This document shows, piece by piece, positions 17,087 to 26,274 of a stretch of DNA of 64,000 bases. Positions within the stretch are counted from its first letter, which is position 1. Every line of letters starts with the position of its first letter. Source of the DNA: Rhizobium phaseoli (lineage in GTDB: Bacteria; Pseudomonadota; Alphaproteobacteria; Rhizobiales; Rhizobiaceae). Both the position numbers and the translations under genes were made by a program. Below the pieces are notes generated by a model. The model had not been told where the DNA came from. It did no database searches and worked only from the letters and a program-made list of their open reading frames with translations. Location: positions 186,001 to 250,000 of the forward strand of contig NZ_WUFT01000007.1 in NCBI RefSeq assembly GCF_010668805.1, in the 5' to 3' direction.

Positions 17087-17965
17087 TCAGCTCGCTTTCC
17101 CACAACGGCGCAGCCAGCCGTGCAGGGCCGCAAAACCCGGTCGCTTGGCATCCGGCGTGCGGCAGCAGAGGCTGTAGCCGGACGGACGGGAGATGAAGCC
17201 GTAGGGTGCGACCAGCTGACCCCGCAGAAGATCGTCCTCGATCGAGGCGCGCGGCGCAAGGGCGATGCCGAGCCCCGAGCGGGCGGCACCGAGCGCCAGC
17301 AGCAGATCTTCGAATTCCTGGCGGCGGGAAAAGGCAACCGGCGGCGTGCCGCTTTCGACAAACCACTCATCCCAGAGCTTGGGAACGCTGCGGCTGGCAA
17401 GCATGGTGAGCCGGCCCATCGCCGCCGGGTCGTCAGATAGCGTCGCGGCAAGCGCCGGTGTGGCGACCGGGCCGAACTCGTCCTCCATGAACCGCACGGC
17501 GCTAATCCCCGCGGACGGCCGGTATTCACCGCCCATGATCACAGCGTCCAATTCCGGATGCATCTGCAGCGGTTCGACCACCGTCATCGGTACGATGTCG
17601 ACCACTATATCGCCGAGACTCGTCTGCATGTCCGCGACACGCGGCATCAGCCACCAGACCGCGAAGGCGGAGGGCACGCCGAGGCGGATGCAGCTCGGCA
17701 CCACGCCTTCAAGCTCGCAAGCAGCGCGCTGCAGAATGTCGAAAGCCGCGCCCGACGCCTCGGCGAAAGCGCTGGCCTCCGCGGTCGGGACCAGCCTGCG
17801 GCCGTCGCGCGCAAAGAGCTTGCGGCCGAAGTGGCCCTCCAGTGTGGCAATCTGCTGGCGCACAGCGCCGCGCACCACGTTCAGCTCTCCGGCAGCCCTC
17901 AGAATGCTGCCGTGACGGCAGACTGCCTCGAAGGCGCGGACGGCATTGAGCGGTGGAAGGCGCAT
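17087..17965 (-). CDS. LysR-family transcriptional regulator (GcvA-like)
   Basis: A 292-residue regulator starting MRLPPLNAVRAFEAVCRHGS, the standard GcvA-type N-terminus, with HTH LNVVRGAVRQQIATLEGHFG. The effector domain follows (LGVPSAFAVWWLMPRV; SGLGIALAPRASIEDDLLRGQLVAPYG). The ATG at 17963-17965 was chosen over an in-frame upstream start because the family begins there. It lies 95 bases upstream of the SahH-like gene on the same strand and may form a transcription unit with it. Confidence 0.9.
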   Translation of the reverse strand: MRLPPLNAVRAFEAVCRHGSILRAAGELNVVRGAVRQQIATLEGHFGRKLFARDGRRLVPTAEASAFAEASGAAFDILQRAACELEGVVPSCIRLGVPSAFAVWWLMPRVADMQTSLGDIVVDIVPMTVVEPLQMHPELDAVIMGGEYRPSAGISAVRFMEDEFGPVATPALAATLSDDPAAMGRLTMLASRSVPKLWDEWFVESGTPPVAFSRRQEFEDLLLALGAARSGLGIALAPRASIEDDLLRGQLVAPYGFISRPSGYSLCCRTPDAKRPGFAALHGWLRRCGKAS

Positions 17966-18215
17966 GATGACAACAATCAGAAATGATAGTGGATCACTTG
18001 ATCTTGCCATTGAACGAAAGGCAAGCCCACGTCATATTGTACACCTGTGCAACGTGACGCATTCGAAACAGGCCGTGACGGATTTTTAAGTCTGGCGCAG
18101 CGTGATTTCCTCTATGAATGGGGATCGAATCGCATTCGGAGCGTCTGCAGCTTTTGGATTGCGTAAGCTTTTCGTGATACACTTATATGAGTGATTCCTA
18201 ACAACCACTGCGAAG

Positions 18216-18758
18216 GTGACCCGACAGTTGACTCTTCTCGCCCGATTGGCATCCGATGTGCAGCTGATGTTCCGGCGTCCGCCGCGACAGCAATATGGTG
18301 CGATCTGCTATCGGGTGAAGAAGAAGAGCGGTGATGTCGAGGTGCTTTTGATGACGAGCCGCGATACCGGTCGCTGGGTTATTCCCAAGGGCTGGCCGAT
18401 GGGGGGTAAATGTGCCCACGAGGTCGCCGCACAGGAGGCCTTTGAGGAAGCCGGCGTCCGCGGCGCGGTCGAGACGGAAACCCTTGGCGCTTACAGCTAT
18501 CCGAAAGTCCTGCGCGACGGCGTGCAGGTGGCCTGCAAAGTGCAGGTCTATGCGCTTGAAGTCACCGATATGGCGAAGAATTTCAAGGAAAAGGGCGAAC
18601 GCCGCATCGAATGGGTCTCGTTCGACGAAGCGGCCGGGCGCGTGCGCGAGCCTGAGCTGCGCGGCCTTTTGCTGGCCTTCAAGCGAAAGATGACCGAGAG
18701 GCTTTCGGCCAGCGCAGTAAAGCAGGGACCAGCGGGCAAACAGATTTCGGCGGAATGA
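18216..18758 (+). CDS. Nudix hydrolase
   Basis: A 180-residue Nudix protein, probably hydrolysing a nucleoside diphosphate derivative or a diphosphoinositol-like substrate. The Nudix box is visible from VIPKGWPMGGKCAHEVAAQE to AFEEAGV. Its metal-binding EE pair is intact, but the first conserved Glu is Lys and the RE pair is QE, a variant seen in the DIPP-like branch. It has a GTG start at 18216; an internal ATG at codon 18 would also keep the domain. The N-terminus (RPPRQQYGAICYRVKKKSG) matches this branch. Confidence 0.88.
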   Translation: MTRQLTLLARLASDVQLMFRRPPRQQYGAICYRVKKKSGDVEVLLMTSRDTGRWVIPKGWPMGGKCAHEVAAQEAFEEAGVRGAVETETLGAYSYPKVLRDGVQVACKVQVYALEVTDMAKNFKEKGERRIEWVSFDEAAGRVREPELRGLLLAFKRKMTERLSASAVKQGPAGKQISAE

Positions 18759-18821
18759 ATCCTGCCATCTTGCGCTGCTAGAAGAGCAGCGTAGAAGCAG
18801 ATTTCATACCTCGGAAAAAGA

Positions 18822-20321
18822 ATGCCGCCACGTCCCACAATCCTCACGAAACGCACGCTCGACAAAGACCTCGCCAAGATCACCCATGCCGAGGACGCGG
18901 CGAAGCATGTTTTGCGGCGGCTGGTGGCGCCCGGTCTCGGGCTGATCTTCGTCGGTCTGGCCATGCTGTTTGCCGGCGTCTACGTGTTCGACCGGCCGGG
19001 CGCGGTGCTCGTCGTGGCGGCGGCAGCCCTTGCCGGCTACATGGCGATGAACATCGGCGCCAATGACGTGACCAACAATGTCGGCGCTGCCGTCGGGGCG
19101 CGCGCCATGACGATGGGCCAGGCGTTGGTCATCGCTGCGATTTTTGAGGTTCTCGGCGCGACGATCGCCGGCGGTGAGGTCGTCAAGACGATCTCCTCCA
19201 ACATCGTCGACGCCGTCCAGGTGCCGCCGGCGCTGCTTGGCTGGATCATGATGGCGGCACTGATGGCCGCAGCCCTCTGGATCAATCTCGCAACCTGGAT
19301 GAACGCGCCGGTTTCCACCACCCATGCGATCGTCGGCGCAGTGATCGGCGCCGGCATCGCAGCCGTCGGGCCAGAACCGGTGAACTGGCAGGTAATGTTG
19401 GAGATCACCTCCAGCTGGATCACTTCGCCGCTGATCGGCGGGCTGATCGCGGCCGGATTGCTATACCTCGTCAAGACCCTGATCATCTATCGCGACGACA
19501 AGGTCGCGGCCGCCCAGCGCTGGGTGCCTGTGCTGGTGGCGGTGATGGCCGGCGGCTTCATGGCCTATATGGTGCTGCAGCTGTCGCCCACCGGCAAATT
19601 TCCGTCTTCCACCATCACTCTCATCGGAATCGGCATCGGCCTGGTCAGCTGGCTTGCCGCCCGGCCGCTCGTGCTCGCCCAGGCGCGGAACCTGGAAAAC
19701 CGCAACAGCTCGTTGCGGGTGCTGTTCAGGCTGCCGCTGATCGGCTCTGCGGCGCTGCTTTCGTTCGCCCATGGCGCCAACGACGTTTCGAACGCGGTCG
19801 GGCCGCTTTCGGCGATCGTCCATTCGATCGGCATTGGCGGCAGCGGCGGCATCGGCCATCCGCCGCTCTGGGTGATGCTGATCGGCGCCTTCGGCATCTC
19901 CGTCGGCCTGCTGCTCTTCGGGCCGCGCCTCATCCGCTTGGTCGGCGAGGAGATCACCAAGCTCAATCCGATGCGGGCCTATTGCGTCGCGCTGTCGACC
20001 GCCTTCACCGTCATCGTCGCCTCCTGGCTCGGCCTGCCGGTCAGCACCACGCATATCGCCGTCGGCGCCGTCTTCGGCGTCGGCTTCTTCCGGGAATGGT
20101 ATACGCGCCATTCGAAGCGCCGCATCGCCTATATCAGGCGCAAGGCCGAAAGCTTCGATATCGACGAGCCGGAGGAGCCGAACATCCACGAGACACGCCG
20201 GCGCTATCTCGTGCGACGCTCGCATTTCATGACGATCATCGCTGCCTGGATCGTCACCGTGCCGGTTTCGGCAGCGCTTGCGGCCATGATTTATTGGGTT
20301 ATGTTCGTGCTCTTCGTCTAG
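18822..20321 (+). CDS. pit: Inorganic phosphate transporter, PiT family
   Basis: A 499-residue inner-membrane phosphate carrier with about 10-12 membrane segments. The two PiT signatures are present: MNIGANDVTNNVGAAVG near residue 80 and FAHGANDVSNAVGPL near residue 315. Each repeat also shows a threonine-rich PVSTTHAIVGAV or PVSTTHIAVGAV loop. A hydrophilic loop (YIRRKAESFDIDEPEEPN) precedes the last helix. The TAG stop at 20319-20321 lies inside the first bases of a family A repeat, so the repeat defines the end of the protein. Confidence 0.95.
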   Translation: MPPRPTILTKRTLDKDLAKITHAEDAAKHVLRRLVAPGLGLIFVGLAMLFAGVYVFDRPGAVLVVAAAALAGYMAMNIGANDVTNNVGAAVGARAMTMGQALVIAAIFEVLGATIAGGEVVKTISSNIVDAVQVPPALLGWIMMAALMAAALWINLATWMNAPVSTTHAIVGAVIGAGIAAVGPEPVNWQVMLEITSSWITSPLIGGLIAAGLLYLVKTLIIYRDDKVAAAQRWVPVLVAVMAGGFMAYMVLQLSPTGKFPSSTITLIGIGIGLVSWLAARPLVLAQARNLENRNSSLRVLFRLPLIGSAALLSFAHGANDVSNAVGPLSAIVHSIGIGGSGGIGHPPLWVMLIGAFGISVGLLLFGPRLIRLVGEEITKLNPMRAYCVALSTAFTVIVASWLGLPVSTTHIAVGAVFGVGFFREWYTRHSKRRIAYIRRKAESFDIDEPEEPNIHETRRRYLVRRSHFMTIIAAWIVTVPVSAALAAMIYWVMFVLFV

Positions 20322-20369
20322 AACAGGATGATTTCAGGCGCGCTCGGCCTGAAATCTGAATCCTGATCT
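20320..20369. repeat. Dispersed palindromic repeat, family A (copy 2)
   Basis: An AGAACAGGATGATTTCAGGC...GCCTGAAATCTGAATCCTGATCT element, matching 6282-6331. It begins within the stop codon of pit. Confidence 0.75.
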
Positions 20370-20374
20370 GCATT

Positions 20375-20421
20375 AGAGCATGATGTCATGAGAAAACCAC
20401 TCACACTTTTCGACATGCTCT
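20375..20421. repeat. Dispersed palindromic repeat, family B (copy 3)
   Basis: An AGAGCATGATGTCATGAG...CACTTTTCGACATGCTCT element following family A by 5 bases and ending 19 bases before the rsmE start codon. The pit-rsmE gap is almost entirely repeat. Confidence 0.75.
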
Positions 20422-20440
20422 GAAACCCACGAGTTTTTAA

Positions 20441-21178
20441 ATGCGCGCCAATTTCCGTATGCAACGGCTTTTCGTCGACGCGCCGCTTTCCAGCGCCGCC
20501 GCCCTCGAGGCGAATGCCGACCAGTTCAATTATCTCGCCAACGTGCTGAGGATGGAGGACGGCGGGGAGATCCTGCTTTTCAACGGCCGCGACGGCGAGT
20601 GGAAGGCGACCCTCTCCTTCCCCACACGCAAACGCATCCTGATGACCGCAATCGAAGAGACGCGGCCGCAGCCCGCGCCATGCGACCTGCATTATCTCTT
20701 TGCCCCGCTCAAGGTCGGCCGCCTGGACTATCTCGTGCAGAAGGCGGTGGAAATGGGCGCCGGCCTGCTGCAGCCGGTCATGACCCAGCACGTCCAGGGA
20801 AAGATCACCAATCTCGACAAACTGCGCGCCAATGTCGTCGAAGCGGCGGAGCAATGCGGCGTTCTCGGCATCCCCGATGTCGCCGAGCCCGTGAGGCTTC
20901 TCGACCTGCTCGACCGCTGGCCGAGGGAGCGCCGCATCATCTATTGCGACGAGGGCGATGCCGGGCAAAACCCACTGCCGGTGCTGTCGGCGATCAAGGA
21001 AAGGCATCTTGCTCTGCTCGTCGGGCCGGAGGGCGGCTTTTCGGAAGAAGAGCGGGCGCGGCTTCGAAGCCTCGATTTCGTCACCGCGATTCCGCTCGGA
21101 CCGCGCATCCTGCGGGCCGATACGGCAGCGGTTGCAGCCTTGGCGGTGGTCCAGGCGGCGATCGGCGACTGGGCCTGA
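20441..21178 (+). CDS. rsmE: 16S rRNA (uracil1498-N3)-methyltransferase
   Basis: A 245-residue SPOUT-family methyltransferase that modifies U1498 of 16S rRNA. The N-terminal PUA-like domain ([20 protein letters not shown]) is followed by the SPOUT domain. The trefoil-knot motifs are [13 protein letters not shown] and [13 protein letters not shown]. Length is normal. The start at 20441 gives the family N-terminus [11 protein letters not shown]. Confidence 0.95.
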   Translation: MRANFRMQRLFVDAPLSSAAALEANADQFNYLANVLRMEDGGEILLFNGRDGEWKATLSFPTRKRILMTAIEETRPQPAPCDLHYLFAPLKVGRLDYLVQKAVEMGAGLLQPVMTQHVQGKITNLDKLRANVVEAAEQCGVLGIPDVAEPVRLLDLLDRWPRERRIIYCDEGDAGQNPLPVLSAIKERHLALLVGPEGGFSEEERARLRSLDFVTAIPLGPRILRADTAAVAALAVVQAAIGDWA

Positions 21179-21324
21179 CGTAGAAAACGGGTTGACATTG
21201 AAATCGGTGCTATTTTTTTGATGCCTCGTTGAAAGAATTTCACTTGCAACATGGGTGGCTTGGGTCCAAATCACCCTTCCAATTGCCCGGCCCCCTGGGC
21301 GCCTATTCAATACAGGTATCCCGC

Positions 21325-22698
21325 ATGGCCCGCGACACCACCGACCAGACACCGCTCTCTTCGGTCCAGGATCTGACCGATTATATTGCCGCGGGCAACA
21401 AGCCACGGGAGCGCTTTCGGATCGGCACCGAACACGAGAAATTCGCCTTCTTCCGCGCCGACAACAGCCCGGTTCCCTATTTCGGCGATGCCAGCATTTC
21501 GGCCCTGCTGACCGGCCTGCAGACGAAGAACGGCTGGGAGCCGATCACGGACGGCGGCAACATCATCGGCCTTGCCGAACAGAATGGCATGGGCGCCATC
21601 TCGATCGAGCCCGGCGGCCAGTTCGAACTCTCCGGAGCACCGCTGGAGACGATCCACGAGACCTGCAGGGAATCGAACCAGCACCTGGCGACGCTACGCG
21701 AAATCGCCGAACCGATGGGCATCCGCTTCCTCGGCATTGGCGGCAGTCCGAAATGGACCTATGCGGAAACCCCGCAGATGCCGAAATCACGCTACGAGAT
21801 CATGACCCGCTATATGCCGAAGGTCGGCACCATGGGTCTCGACATGATGTACCGCACCTGCACGATCCAGGTGAATCTCGATTTCTCCTCGGAAGCCGAC
21901 ATGCGCAAGAAGATGCGCGTCTCGATGAAGCTGCAATCGCTGGCGACCGCGCTCTTCGCATCCTCGCCCTTTACCGAGGGCAAGCCAAACGGGCTGCTCT
22001 CGTGGCGCGGCGATATCTGGCGCGATGTCGACAACCGGCGCGCCGGCCTGCTCGATTTCACCTTCCGCGACGACTTCAGCTTCCGCGACTATGCCGAATG
22101 GGCGCTCGACGCGCCGATGTATTTCATTGTCCGCGACGGCCGCTATCACGACTGTACCCATGTGACGTTCCGCCAGTTCATGAATGGCGCGTTGAAGGGT
22201 GAGATCGCCGATCCGGCGCCGACGATGGGCGACTGGACGAACCATCTCTCGACGCTCTTCCCCGACGTGCGGCTGAAGCGTTTCCTCGAAATGCGCGGCG
22301 CCGACGGCGGCCCGTGGCGGCGCATCTGCGCACTGCCGGCCTTCTGGGTCGGCCTGCTCTATGACGATGCCGCACTCGAGGCCGCCGACGCGTTGACGAA
22401 GGATTGGAGCTTTGCCGAGGTCGGCGCGCTGCGCAATGCTGTTCCGGCGCAAGGCTTGAAGGCGCAATTCCGCGGACATTCGCTCTTCGACATGGCGCGC
22501 GAAGTGGTCGGCATATCGAAGGCTGGCCTCAAGGCCCGCGGCAAGCTCAACGGCGAAGGCCAGGACGAGACGATCTTCCTGGCGCCGCTCGACGAGGTGC
22601 TCGCCAAGAAGGCGACGCTCGCCGAGGATCTGCTGTCGCTCTACCACGGCCGCTGGCACGGCTCGGTGGAACCTGTCTTCGAGGACTATCAGTACTGA
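21325..22698 (+). CDS. gshA: Glutamate-cysteine ligase, plant/alphaproteobacterial type
   Basis: A 457-residue cytoplasmic enzyme for the first step of glutathione synthesis (ATP-dependent joining of glutamate and cysteine). It belongs to the class related to plant GCL rather than enterobacterial GshA. Clear motifs are RFRIGTEHEKFAFF, SIEPGGQFELSGAPLETIHE and LGIGGSPKW. The ATG at 21325 (MARDTTDQTPL) was chosen because the upstream in-frame extension has no family similarity. It follows rsmE on the same strand with 146 bases between. Confidence 0.95.
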   Translation: MARDTTDQTPLSSVQDLTDYIAAGNKPRERFRIGTEHEKFAFFRADNSPVPYFGDASISALLTGLQTKNGWEPITDGGNIIGLAEQNGMGAISIEPGGQFELSGAPLETIHETCRESNQHLATLREIAEPMGIRFLGIGGSPKWTYAETPQMPKSRYEIMTRYMPKVGTMGLDMMYRTCTIQVNLDFSSEADMRKKMRVSMKLQSLATALFASSPFTEGKPNGLLSWRGDIWRDVDNRRAGLLDFTFRDDFSFRDYAEWALDAPMYFIVRDGRYHDCTHVTFRQFMNGALKGEIADPAPTMGDWTNHLSTLFPDVRLKRFLEMRGADGGPWRRICALPAFWVGLLYDDAALEAADALTKDWSFAEVGALRNAVPAQGLKAQFRGHSLFDMAREVVGISKAGLKARGKLNGEGQDETIFLAPLDEVLAKKATLAEDLLSLYHGRWHGSVEPVFEDYQY

Positions 22699-22718
22699 GC
22701 TCAGCCAAAATTTCTCTC

Positions 22719-22760
22719 TAAAGCGCGTCGCGATCTTTCAGATCCGTTCCTCGCGCTTTA
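22719..22760. repeat. Palindromic repeat after gshA
   Basis: TAAAGCGCG (22719-22727) is inverted at 22752-22760 (CGCGCTTTA), with a second inner AGATC pair. This is a dispersed-repeat type element located 21 bases after the gshA stop. It may also end transcription, though no T-run is present. Confidence 0.6.
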
Positions 22761-22767
22761 GCCCTTT

Positions 22768-22846
22768 GTTTTACGCATGCGTTAGCGGCAAAAGCGCTCG
22801 GCGCTTTGCCTGGCAAATCCGCTGCACGCTTTTGCGGGACATGCTC
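22768..22846 (-). repeat. Dispersed repeat, family D (inverted copy)
   Basis: Read on the minus strand it begins GAGCATGTCCCGCAAAAGCG and contains GCAGCGGATTTGCCAGGCAA, the same core as 6158-6240. It lies upstream of the DUF937-like gene. Confidence 0.6.
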
Positions 22847-22936
22847 CTAAGTTCTTATGGCAAAAAGCGGTTTGCGCTCTGCCATTTCAGGTTATAGTGG
22901 CGCCACAATACGCCGCGAACCGGGAAAGGGACTTCC

Positions 22937-23803
22937 ATGCTGCCACTCTTCGACATGATGATGCAGGCGCAGAACGGCGCGGCGATGGAGGCGGTCGCCC
23001 GGCAGTTCAACCTCGCGCAGGAACAGGCGACCAAGGCGATGGCGGCGCTGATGCCTGCCTTCTCAGCCGGCCTGAAACGCAGCACCAGCAACCCTTATGA
23101 TTTCGTCGGGTTGATGCAGGCTGTCTCCTCCGGCAATTATGCACGATATTTCGAGGATATGAGCCGGGCCTTCACGCCGGAGGGCATTTCCGACGGCAAC
23201 AACATCCTTGCCCAGCTTTTCGGCTCGAAGGAGGTTTCGCGCGCAGTGGCGGCGCAGGCCGCACAGATGACCGGCATTGGCCAGGACATCTACCAGCGGA
23301 TGCTGCCGGTGCTCGCCGATACGCTGATGGGTGGGCTCTTCAAGCAGACGACCGGCCAGATGGCCTCACCGGTCAACCCCTTCGCCAACTCGGCGATGGG
23401 CGAGACCATCCAGAAATGGCTTGAGAGTACCGGCTTTGCGCCGAAACCGAAGACAGCCCCGGAGGCCAGCATCTTCGACAATCCCTTCACCCAGGCGATG
23501 CAGCAGATGTTTTCGGTACCGAGGGCGGAACCGGCGTCTCAGCCGAACCCCTTCCTCGACAATCCCTTTGCCAAGGCCTTTCAGGAGATGATGGGCGGGC
23601 TTGGCCAGCAGCCGGCGGCCAAACAGCCGGCGGCGAAGCCCACAGGAGCGCCGAAGGAAGAGGCGAAGGTCAATGCCGACAGCTATACCGAGATGCTGAA
23701 CGCCATGTTCGACAGCGGATTGGAAGTGCAGAAGACCTACCAGAGGAACCTGGAAGCGATTTTCGAGACCTATCGGCCGAAGGCGCCTGAAACCAAGGCA
23801 TAA
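22937..23803 (+). CDS. DUF937-like / phasin-like cytoplasmic protein
   Basis: A 288-residue soluble protein without a signal peptide. The N-terminal half is helical (LFDMMMQAQNGAAMEAVARQ; LAQLFGSKEVSRAVAAQAAQ) and resembles DUF937 domains. The middle holds three similar short repeats of the form NPFxxxxM or DNPFxxAxQxM (NPFANSAM, DNPFTQAMQQM, DNPFAKAFQEM). An Ala/Pro/Lys linker (about residues 230-250) and a terminal amphipathic helix (YTEMLNAMFDSGLEVQKTYQ) follow. Function is unknown. GGGAA precedes the ATG. Confidence 0.75.
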   Translation: MLPLFDMMMQAQNGAAMEAVARQFNLAQEQATKAMAALMPAFSAGLKRSTSNPYDFVGLMQAVSSGNYARYFEDMSRAFTPEGISDGNNILAQLFGSKEVSRAVAAQAAQMTGIGQDIYQRMLPVLADTLMGGLFKQTTGQMASPVNPFANSAMGETIQKWLESTGFAPKPKTAPEASIFDNPFTQAMQQMFSVPRAEPASQPNPFLDNPFAKAFQEMMGGLGQQPAAKQPAAKPTGAPKEEAKVNADSYTEMLNAMFDSGLEVQKTYQRNLEAIFETYRPKAPETKA

Positions 23804-23842
23804 AAAAACCCGGCGATGGCTTGGGAAAGCCGATCACCGGGT
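23802..23842 (-). terminator. Rho-independent terminator for the DUF1127 gene
   Basis: On the minus strand an imperfect stem (ACCCGG with CCGGGT outside, GGCTT with AAGCC inside) is followed by seven T's (23802-23808). It serves the minus-strand gene ending at 23891 and may also end the converging plus-strand gene, whose stop overlaps the T-run. Confidence 0.75.
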
Positions 23843-23890
23843 CAAGCAGCAGGGCTATTGGCTATCACCCTGCGGGGAAACTCGACGCTC

Positions 23891-24190
23891 CTACTCTTCG
23901 TAGGAGCGGAAGAGCGACAGGCGCCAGCGATTGCGCGCTGAGCGCGTCAGATGTTCCGACGGGTCCTCGAAGAACGTCGAGGCCAGGAACGCAGAGGTCA
24001 GGTCGGCCCTGCTAAGGCCAATATCCCTCAGCTGCGTGTCATTCAGATCATGCAGCGCGTTGATCTCCATGCGATTGCGGAACCCGCGAAAGAGGGAGAC
24101 CAGCGGAGCGAGGCCTGCCGCCAGACGCTGGAAAAGCGTCGGGGTAAGCTTGCTGCAGTCGAGTTCTAGTGTTCGGTCTGTCGTGTGCAT
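23891..24190 (-). CDS. DUF1127 domain protein
   Basis: A 99-residue protein with a YjiS-like DUF1127 core in its second half: FRGFRNRMEINALHDLNDTQ followed by LRDIGLSRADLTSAF. Small Arg-rich DUF1127 proteins in alphaproteobacteria are linked to RNA turnover and phosphate or carbon adaptation. This one is longer than the 45-50 residue minimal type. AAGGAG stands just before the ATG at 24188-24190, which decides the start against a longer upstream frame. A LysR gene is divergent from it. Confidence 0.85.
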   Translation of the reverse strand: MHTTDRTLELDCSKLTPTLFQRLAAGLAPLVSLFRGFRNRMEINALHDLNDTQLRDIGLSRADLTSAFLASTFFEDPSEHLTRSARNRWRLSLFRSYEE

Positions 24191-24381
24191 CGAACTCTCC
24201 TTTCTCGGGCACGCAACAACCCAACCCCTTCCGCGAGGTCGTGCGGAAAGGGATAAGGCTGAATTCTGCTTGGACAGGCAGGGTGTCTGTCCTTCACTTT
24301 GCTTGATTTGCATCCCGAAGATGCCAAAGAGCTATTGATCAGTCCAACGAATGTTTCTAATGATTATCATCAGCTATCTTT

Positions 24382-25350
24382 ATGGGTGACACCATGGCCG
24401 CGCCTCTTGATCTCGACCAGTTGCAGACTTTCATCGCCATCGTCGATTCCGGCAGCTTCACCAAGGCCGCCGACAGGGTCTACAAGACCCAATCGGCCGT
24501 CTCCATGCAGATGCGCCGTCTCGAAGAGCGCATCGGCAAGCAGCTGTTCATCAAGGACGGCCGCGGCAACCGACTGACGGTCGAAGGTGAAAAACTGCTC
24601 AACTATGCCCGGCGCATCATCCGCCTCAACAATGAGGCGATCGCGGCGTTCGACGATAACAGGCTGGAGGGAACACTGCGCATCGGCACGCCGGACGATT
24701 ATGCCGACCGCTACATGCCCGAGATCATCGGCCGCTTCGCCAAGACGCATCCGAATGTCGAGCTCTACATCGTCTGCGAGCCCTCTGTGGATCTGGCCGA
24801 GCGCATGCACAAGGGCGAGCTGGACATTGCCCTCGTCACCCACAATCCCCGCGAGCGCATGTCCGATGTGGTGAGAACCGAGCCGCTTTGCTGGGTGGGT
24901 TCGGCAAACCATCCGATCCGCGACGACGCGCCGGTGCCGCTTGCCGTCGGCCGGCGGGATTGCCAGTGGCGACAGCTTGCCTGTTCGGCGCTCGATGCTG
25001 TCGGACGCGAACACCAGATCTTGTTCACCAGCTGGTCCTGCACCGTCGTTGCCGCAGCCGTGCTTGCCGGCATGGCGGTCTCGGTCATGCCGGAATCGGC
25101 GCTGCGAACCGGCATGAAGGTGCTGAGCCAGGCGGACGGTTTTCCGGCGCTGCCGCCGGTGCAGATCGGCATCATGAAGCGGCCGGGCGTTTCGCTCTCG
25201 CTGATGAACGCGATCACCGCCCATATCACCGCCTGCCTCGACAACATCACGCCTGCTGTCGTCGACGACAACCTCGATGCGGATGTCAAATCCGCCCAGG
25301 CACGCCTTTATCCGCGGCTGAAGGCCGCCAATATGGTGCCGAGCTGGTAA
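24382..25350 (+). CDS. LysR-family transcriptional regulator
   Basis: A 322-residue regulator with HTH at residues 15-65 (QLQTFIAIVDSGSFTKAADR; TQSAVSMQMRRLEERIGKQL) and a substrate-binding domain starting LRIGTPDDYADRYMPEIIG, the pattern of the HexA/LrhA-like branch. The ATG at 24382 leads directly into the family sequence; a second ATG at codon 5 is possible. It is transcribed divergently from the DUF1127 gene with 191 bases between and could regulate it. The tail (about residues 295-322) is longer than usual. Confidence 0.9.
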   Translation: MGDTMAAPLDLDQLQTFIAIVDSGSFTKAADRVYKTQSAVSMQMRRLEERIGKQLFIKDGRGNRLTVEGEKLLNYARRIIRLNNEAIAAFDDNRLEGTLRIGTPDDYADRYMPEIIGRFAKTHPNVELYIVCEPSVDLAERMHKGELDIALVTHNPRERMSDVVRTEPLCWVGSANHPIRDDAPVPLAVGRRDCQWRQLACSALDAVGREHQILFTSWSCTVVAAAVLAGMAVSVMPESALRTGMKVLSQADGFPALPPVQIGIMKRPGVSLSLMNAITAHITACLDNITPAVVDDNLDADVKSAQARLYPRLKAANMVPSW

Positions 25351-25353
25351 GGC

Positions 25354-25995
25354 TCAGGCGGCGTTCGGCAGGGTCGTGGCGAAAAGGGAGGCGCGGATGA
25401 CGCGTTTCCATTCGTCGAGCATGCGCCGCGCCAAGACCTCATCGCTGACGGCGGCAAGCCGGATGACAGCGCCGATCAGGTGGCTGAACAGGTAAGTACG
25501 CGCATATATCTGCTCGTCGCAAAAGTCGGGAGCCAGTCGGCGCACGGTCTCGTGAAAGATGCCGGCGACGCGGCCGCTATGCTCGATATTCAGCTGCAGC
25601 AGATCCTGGTCGGTCTCCGTTCCCATCCAGACGCCGAGATAGACGGGATCATTGTGGTAGGAATCGTAATACCAGTCGATGATGTCGCAGACGAGGCCGA
25701 GCGCTTGGTCGAGCGACCGCACGTCGGCAAACATTGCCTCCGTCTTCGCCTGTATCGCCGAGGCGTGCTGGTCGAACAAGGCTTTGACGATCGCCGCCTT
25801 CTCGGGAAAATACTGGTAAACCGAACCGATCGGCACTTTGGCGGCGACGGCAAGCTCCGTCATCCGCATGGCGCTGACGCCCTTTTCGGCGATGATCTTG
25901 GCGGCTGCGGCGAGAATGAGGTCCAGCCTCTGGATGCTGCGCTCCTGCTTCGGCTGCCTGCGCAGGCCGATCCGATCCATGCTTTCCGCGCCCAT
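25354..25995 (-). CDS. TetR-family transcriptional regulator
   Basis: About 213 residues. The N-terminal TetR HTH is clear (DLILAAAAKIIAEKGVSAMR; MTELAVAAKVPIGSVYQYFP). The C-terminal ligand domain is all-helical and resembles the TetR_C group with DQDLLQLNIEHSGRVAGIFH. The start is uncertain: ATGs at 25995 and 25980 are both plausible, and a longer frame reaches 26079. The gene converges on the LysR gene, with 3 bases between stops. No neighbouring efflux gene identifies its target; the MAPEG protein at 26275 is on the same strand upstream. Confidence 0.88.
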   Translation of the reverse strand: MGAESMDRIGLRRQPKQERSIQRLDLILAAAAKIIAEKGVSAMRMTELAVAAKVPIGSVYQYFPEKAAIVKALFDQHASAIQAKTEAMFADVRSLDQALGLVCDIIDWYYDSYHNDPVYLGVWMGTETDQDLLQLNIEHSGRVAGIFHETVRRLAPDFCDEQIYARTYLFSHLIGAVIRLAAVSDEVLARRMLDEWKRVIRASLFATTLPNAA

Positions 25996-26274
25996 GTCGT
26001 TCCCGTTCTTATCGTTCGCGAGAGAAGGCATCATGCCAAAATCAGCGCGTCGGGCGGGTATGACATTGCAGGTCTTCATCAGTAGTAAATGAAAACGCCC
26101 GCATTTTAACGACCGGCAAAGCCATGTGAAATCAGGCCCCTAGATCATATCATGCTAATTGATCAGCAACCGAAAGACCTGAAATAGTTGTAAAATTCTT
26201 CGAGCCATGCCGCTGCCCGAGACGAGTGACAATGCTGGCCACCGGACGCCTGACGAGGCACTCCGCGCCGGGCC

